64,000 nt of DNA, taken from contig NZ_LT859959.1 in assembly GCF_900176205.1 (NCBI RefSeq), forward strand, positions 6,747,001 through 6,811,000. Reading direction: 5' to 3'. The translations under genes and the position numbers were made by a program. This DNA is from Bradyrhizobium sp. ORS 285. Lineage in GTDB: Bacteria > Pseudomonadota > Alphaproteobacteria > Rhizobiales > Xanthobacteraceae. The notes beneath the pieces are model-generated. The model was not told the DNA's origin and did not search any database. It saw only the letters and a program-made list of their open reading frames with translations. Below, one piece after another: positions 62,771-64,000 of the stretch. Within the stretch, counting starts at the first letter, position 1. Every line of letters starts with the position of its first letter.

Positions 62771-63601
62771 TTACTGCGACACGCCCGCAGCAGAGGCGTA
62801 GGTGCTCGTGGGCGCGCTGGCGTACTTCTTCTTGGCGTCCTCGACCCAGGCAGTGAATTCCTGGTCGCTCACGACGCGCACCGCGATCGGCATGTAGGCG
62901 TGGTCCTTGCCGCACAGCTCGGAGCACTGGCCGTAATACATGCCGACCTTGGTCGCCTTGAACCAGGTCTCGTTGAGGCGGCCCGGAATGGCGTCGATCT
63001 TCACGCCGAAGGACGGGATCGCCCAGGAGTGGATGACGTCTGCGCCGGTGGTCTGGACACGAACCACCTTGTTGACCGGCACGACCATCTCATTGTCGAC
63101 CGCGAGCAGGCGCGGCTTCTTGTCCTGCGCCAGCAGCGAGTCGAACTCGAACTTGCCGTTGTCGGGATACGCGTAGCTCCAGTACCACTGCTTGCCGGTC
63201 GCCTTGATCGTCAGGTCGGCCTTCGGCACGTCAAGTTCGAGGAACAACAGGCGGAACGACGGCACCGCGATCATGACCAGGATCAGCACCGGAATCAGCG
63301 TCCACGCCACTTCGATCAGCGTGTTGTGCGTGGTCCGCGACGGCACCGGATTGGCGCGCGCGTTGAACTTCACGACGACGGCAACCAGAAGCGCGAGCAC
63401 GAACAGCGTGATCAGCGTGATGATCGTCAGCAGCAGCCCGTGGAACCAGGTGATGTTCTCCATCACCGGCGTTGCGGCTTCCTGCAGCTTGTATTCCCAC
63501 GGCGCAGGCTGCCCGGTTTCAGCAAATGCCGATCCACCCGTCATGCCCGCCACGGCCAACCCCAGCAAGCAGGCGCCCAATTGGCCTTTCGACATCTTCA
63601 T
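62771..63601 (-). CDS. coxB: Cytochrome c oxidase subunit II
   Basis: A 276-residue subunit II with a signal peptide (ending GGSAFA), two membrane helices and a periplasmic cupredoxin-like domain. The Cu(A) site is MYYGQCSELCGKDHAYM (two Cys, His, Met plus an upstream His in VIHSWAIPSFGVK), and the aromatic electron entry patch is GKQWYWSYAYPD. It takes electrons from cytochrome c. There is no fused heme-c domain. GGGAGCGCGACGGC precedes the ATG. First gene of the operon. Confidence 0.97.
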   Translation of the reverse strand: MKMSKGQLGACLLGLAVAGMTGGSAFAETGQPAPWEYKLQEAATPVMENITWFHGLLLTIITLITLFVLALLVAVVVKFNARANPVPSRTTHNTLIEVAWTLIPVLILVMIAVPSFRLLFLELDVPKADLTIKATGKQWYWSYAYPDNGKFEFDSLLAQDKKPRLLAVDNEMVVPVNKVVRVQTTGADVIHSWAIPSFGVKIDAIPGRLNETWFKATKVGMYYGQCSELCGKDHAYMPIAVRVVSDQEFTAWVEDAKKKYASAPTSTYASAAGVSQ

Positions 63602-64000
63602 GCCGTCGCGCTCCCTTCAGAACTTTCCCCCTCAGCGCCCCGCGAGTTTCGCGCGGCGCGCCGTCGATCCGCTCTCCTGACAAATGGCCTTCGGGCGGAC
63701 GCTTAGAAAAGCACCTGGGCCAGTTCACTGGAATGACGAAATCTTTCTTCTCAAACCATAATTCTTGATCTATCGCAATGCAGTCTTAAGCCGGATTTCG
63801 CGCGCAGCGTCATCCGCTACGATGAGCTAATTTTCCGGGAAATTGCCGCATGCCGTGATTTCCCGGACAACGAGCGCTTGACAGGTGTATGCTGCGATGT
63901 AGGCAACGGATCATGGCCGCTTGCGACGCTGATTCGGCGAGGCGCAGCGGCCGTGCACCGGATGCGGCCATATTTCGTATCGTTTCGTGCCGTAGGCTGG
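63602..64000. other. Upstream region of the cox operon (right edge)
   Basis: No gene is visible. On the minus strand it should hold the cox promoter. An AT-richer part at 63725-63790 is the likely site, but no convincing -35/-10 pair was found. A FixK-type box occurs at 63765. The window ends before the next gene appears. Confidence 0.5.
63765..63778. promoter_or_regulatory. Candidate FixK/FNR-type box
   Basis: TTGATCTATCGCAA fits the relaxed bradyrhizobial FixK consensus TTG(A/C)-N6-(T/G)CAA, about 170 bp before coxB. The right half matches the stricter TTGAT-N4-ATCAA form poorly (CGCAA). Could be chance or an oxygen-response link. Confidence 0.35.

Overview
The window reads as chromosomal DNA of a high-GC alphaproteobacterium, most probably Bradyrhizobium or a close relative. 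This rests on the hemA-type 5-aminolevulinate synthase (Shemin pathway), a separate F0 operon ordered atpI-atpB-atpE-b'-b, the coxB-coxA-ctaB-small coxF-ctaG-coxC order of the aa3 oxidase locus followed by DUF983 and SURF1, an Omp25/31-type porin-like barrel, and intergenic repeat families of the kind common in bradyrhizobial genomes. No rRNA, tRNA, CRISPR, prophage or transposase gene was seen. The species assignment is inference.

Layout. 0.4-4.3 kb: a short-chain dehydrogenase, an orphan PLP-fold protein and a Tat-exported peptide-type ABC substrate-binding protein without permeases. 4.4-7.1 kb: a CorA transporter and a LOV-domain hybrid histidine kinase carrying the photoactive cysteine motif. 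7.4-12.2 kb: a divergent SDR lacking the usual YxxxK, then a glutamine-synthetase-like enzyme, a Rieske oxygenase and a divergent IclR regulator, probably one catabolic unit for an amine or aromatic compound. 13-14.6 kb: an alpha/beta hydrolase and an overlapping pair ending in a HEPN-like protein. 14.6-19.2 kb: a TetR regulator divergent from a three-subunit molybdenum hydroxylase (2Fe-2S, FAD/4Fe-4S and Mo subunits, PaoABC-like), with a perfect operator inside the promoter spacer. 19.3-25.2 kb: two chemoreceptors (one fused to PilZ), a small conserved protein and an outer-membrane barrel. 25.4-31.9 kb: a metallo-beta-lactamase-fold hydrolase, hemA, and a 1173-residue SSS-transporter/PAS/histidine kinase/receiver fusion.

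31.9-36.1 kb: a transglutaminase-like protein, and a LysR regulator divergent from a secreted epoxide-hydrolase-like protein. 36.6-39.2 kb: a padR-DUF1700-DUF2807 operon and a higBA toxin-antitoxin locus whose toxin frame is broken by an amber codon. 40.2-44.1 kb: a LuxR-type response regulator behind a 15-bp tandem repeat, an MHS-family transporter, a YjbQ-family protein and an exported coiled-coil protein. 44.5-47.1 kb: the F0 ATP synthase operon with a clear promoter and terminator. 47.2-51.5 kb: an exported hypothetical, a GNAT acetyltransferase, an M16 peptidase and threonine synthase (the last two overlap).

51.5-56.5 kb is a repeat-rich accessory stretch with small hypothetical genes, a PhzF-like isomerase and a MerR/carboxymuconolactone-decarboxylase-like pair. 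56.6-63.6 kb holds SURF1, DUF983 and the cytochrome c oxidase genes on the minus strand, including a 58-residue coxF-type gene below usual ORF cut-offs. HemA supplies haem precursor, CtaB farnesylates haem for heme a synthesis, CtaG and SURF1 assemble CoxA/CoxB, and the ATP synthase F0 uses the resulting proton gradient. The most unusual items are the HEPN-like pair with an unrecognised partner, the LOV kinase, the SDR without its catalytic Tyr/Lys, the GS-like/Rieske unit, the disabled higB with intact higA, the PilZ-fused chemoreceptor, and the tandem repeat that duplicates a Shine-Dalgarno-like core.
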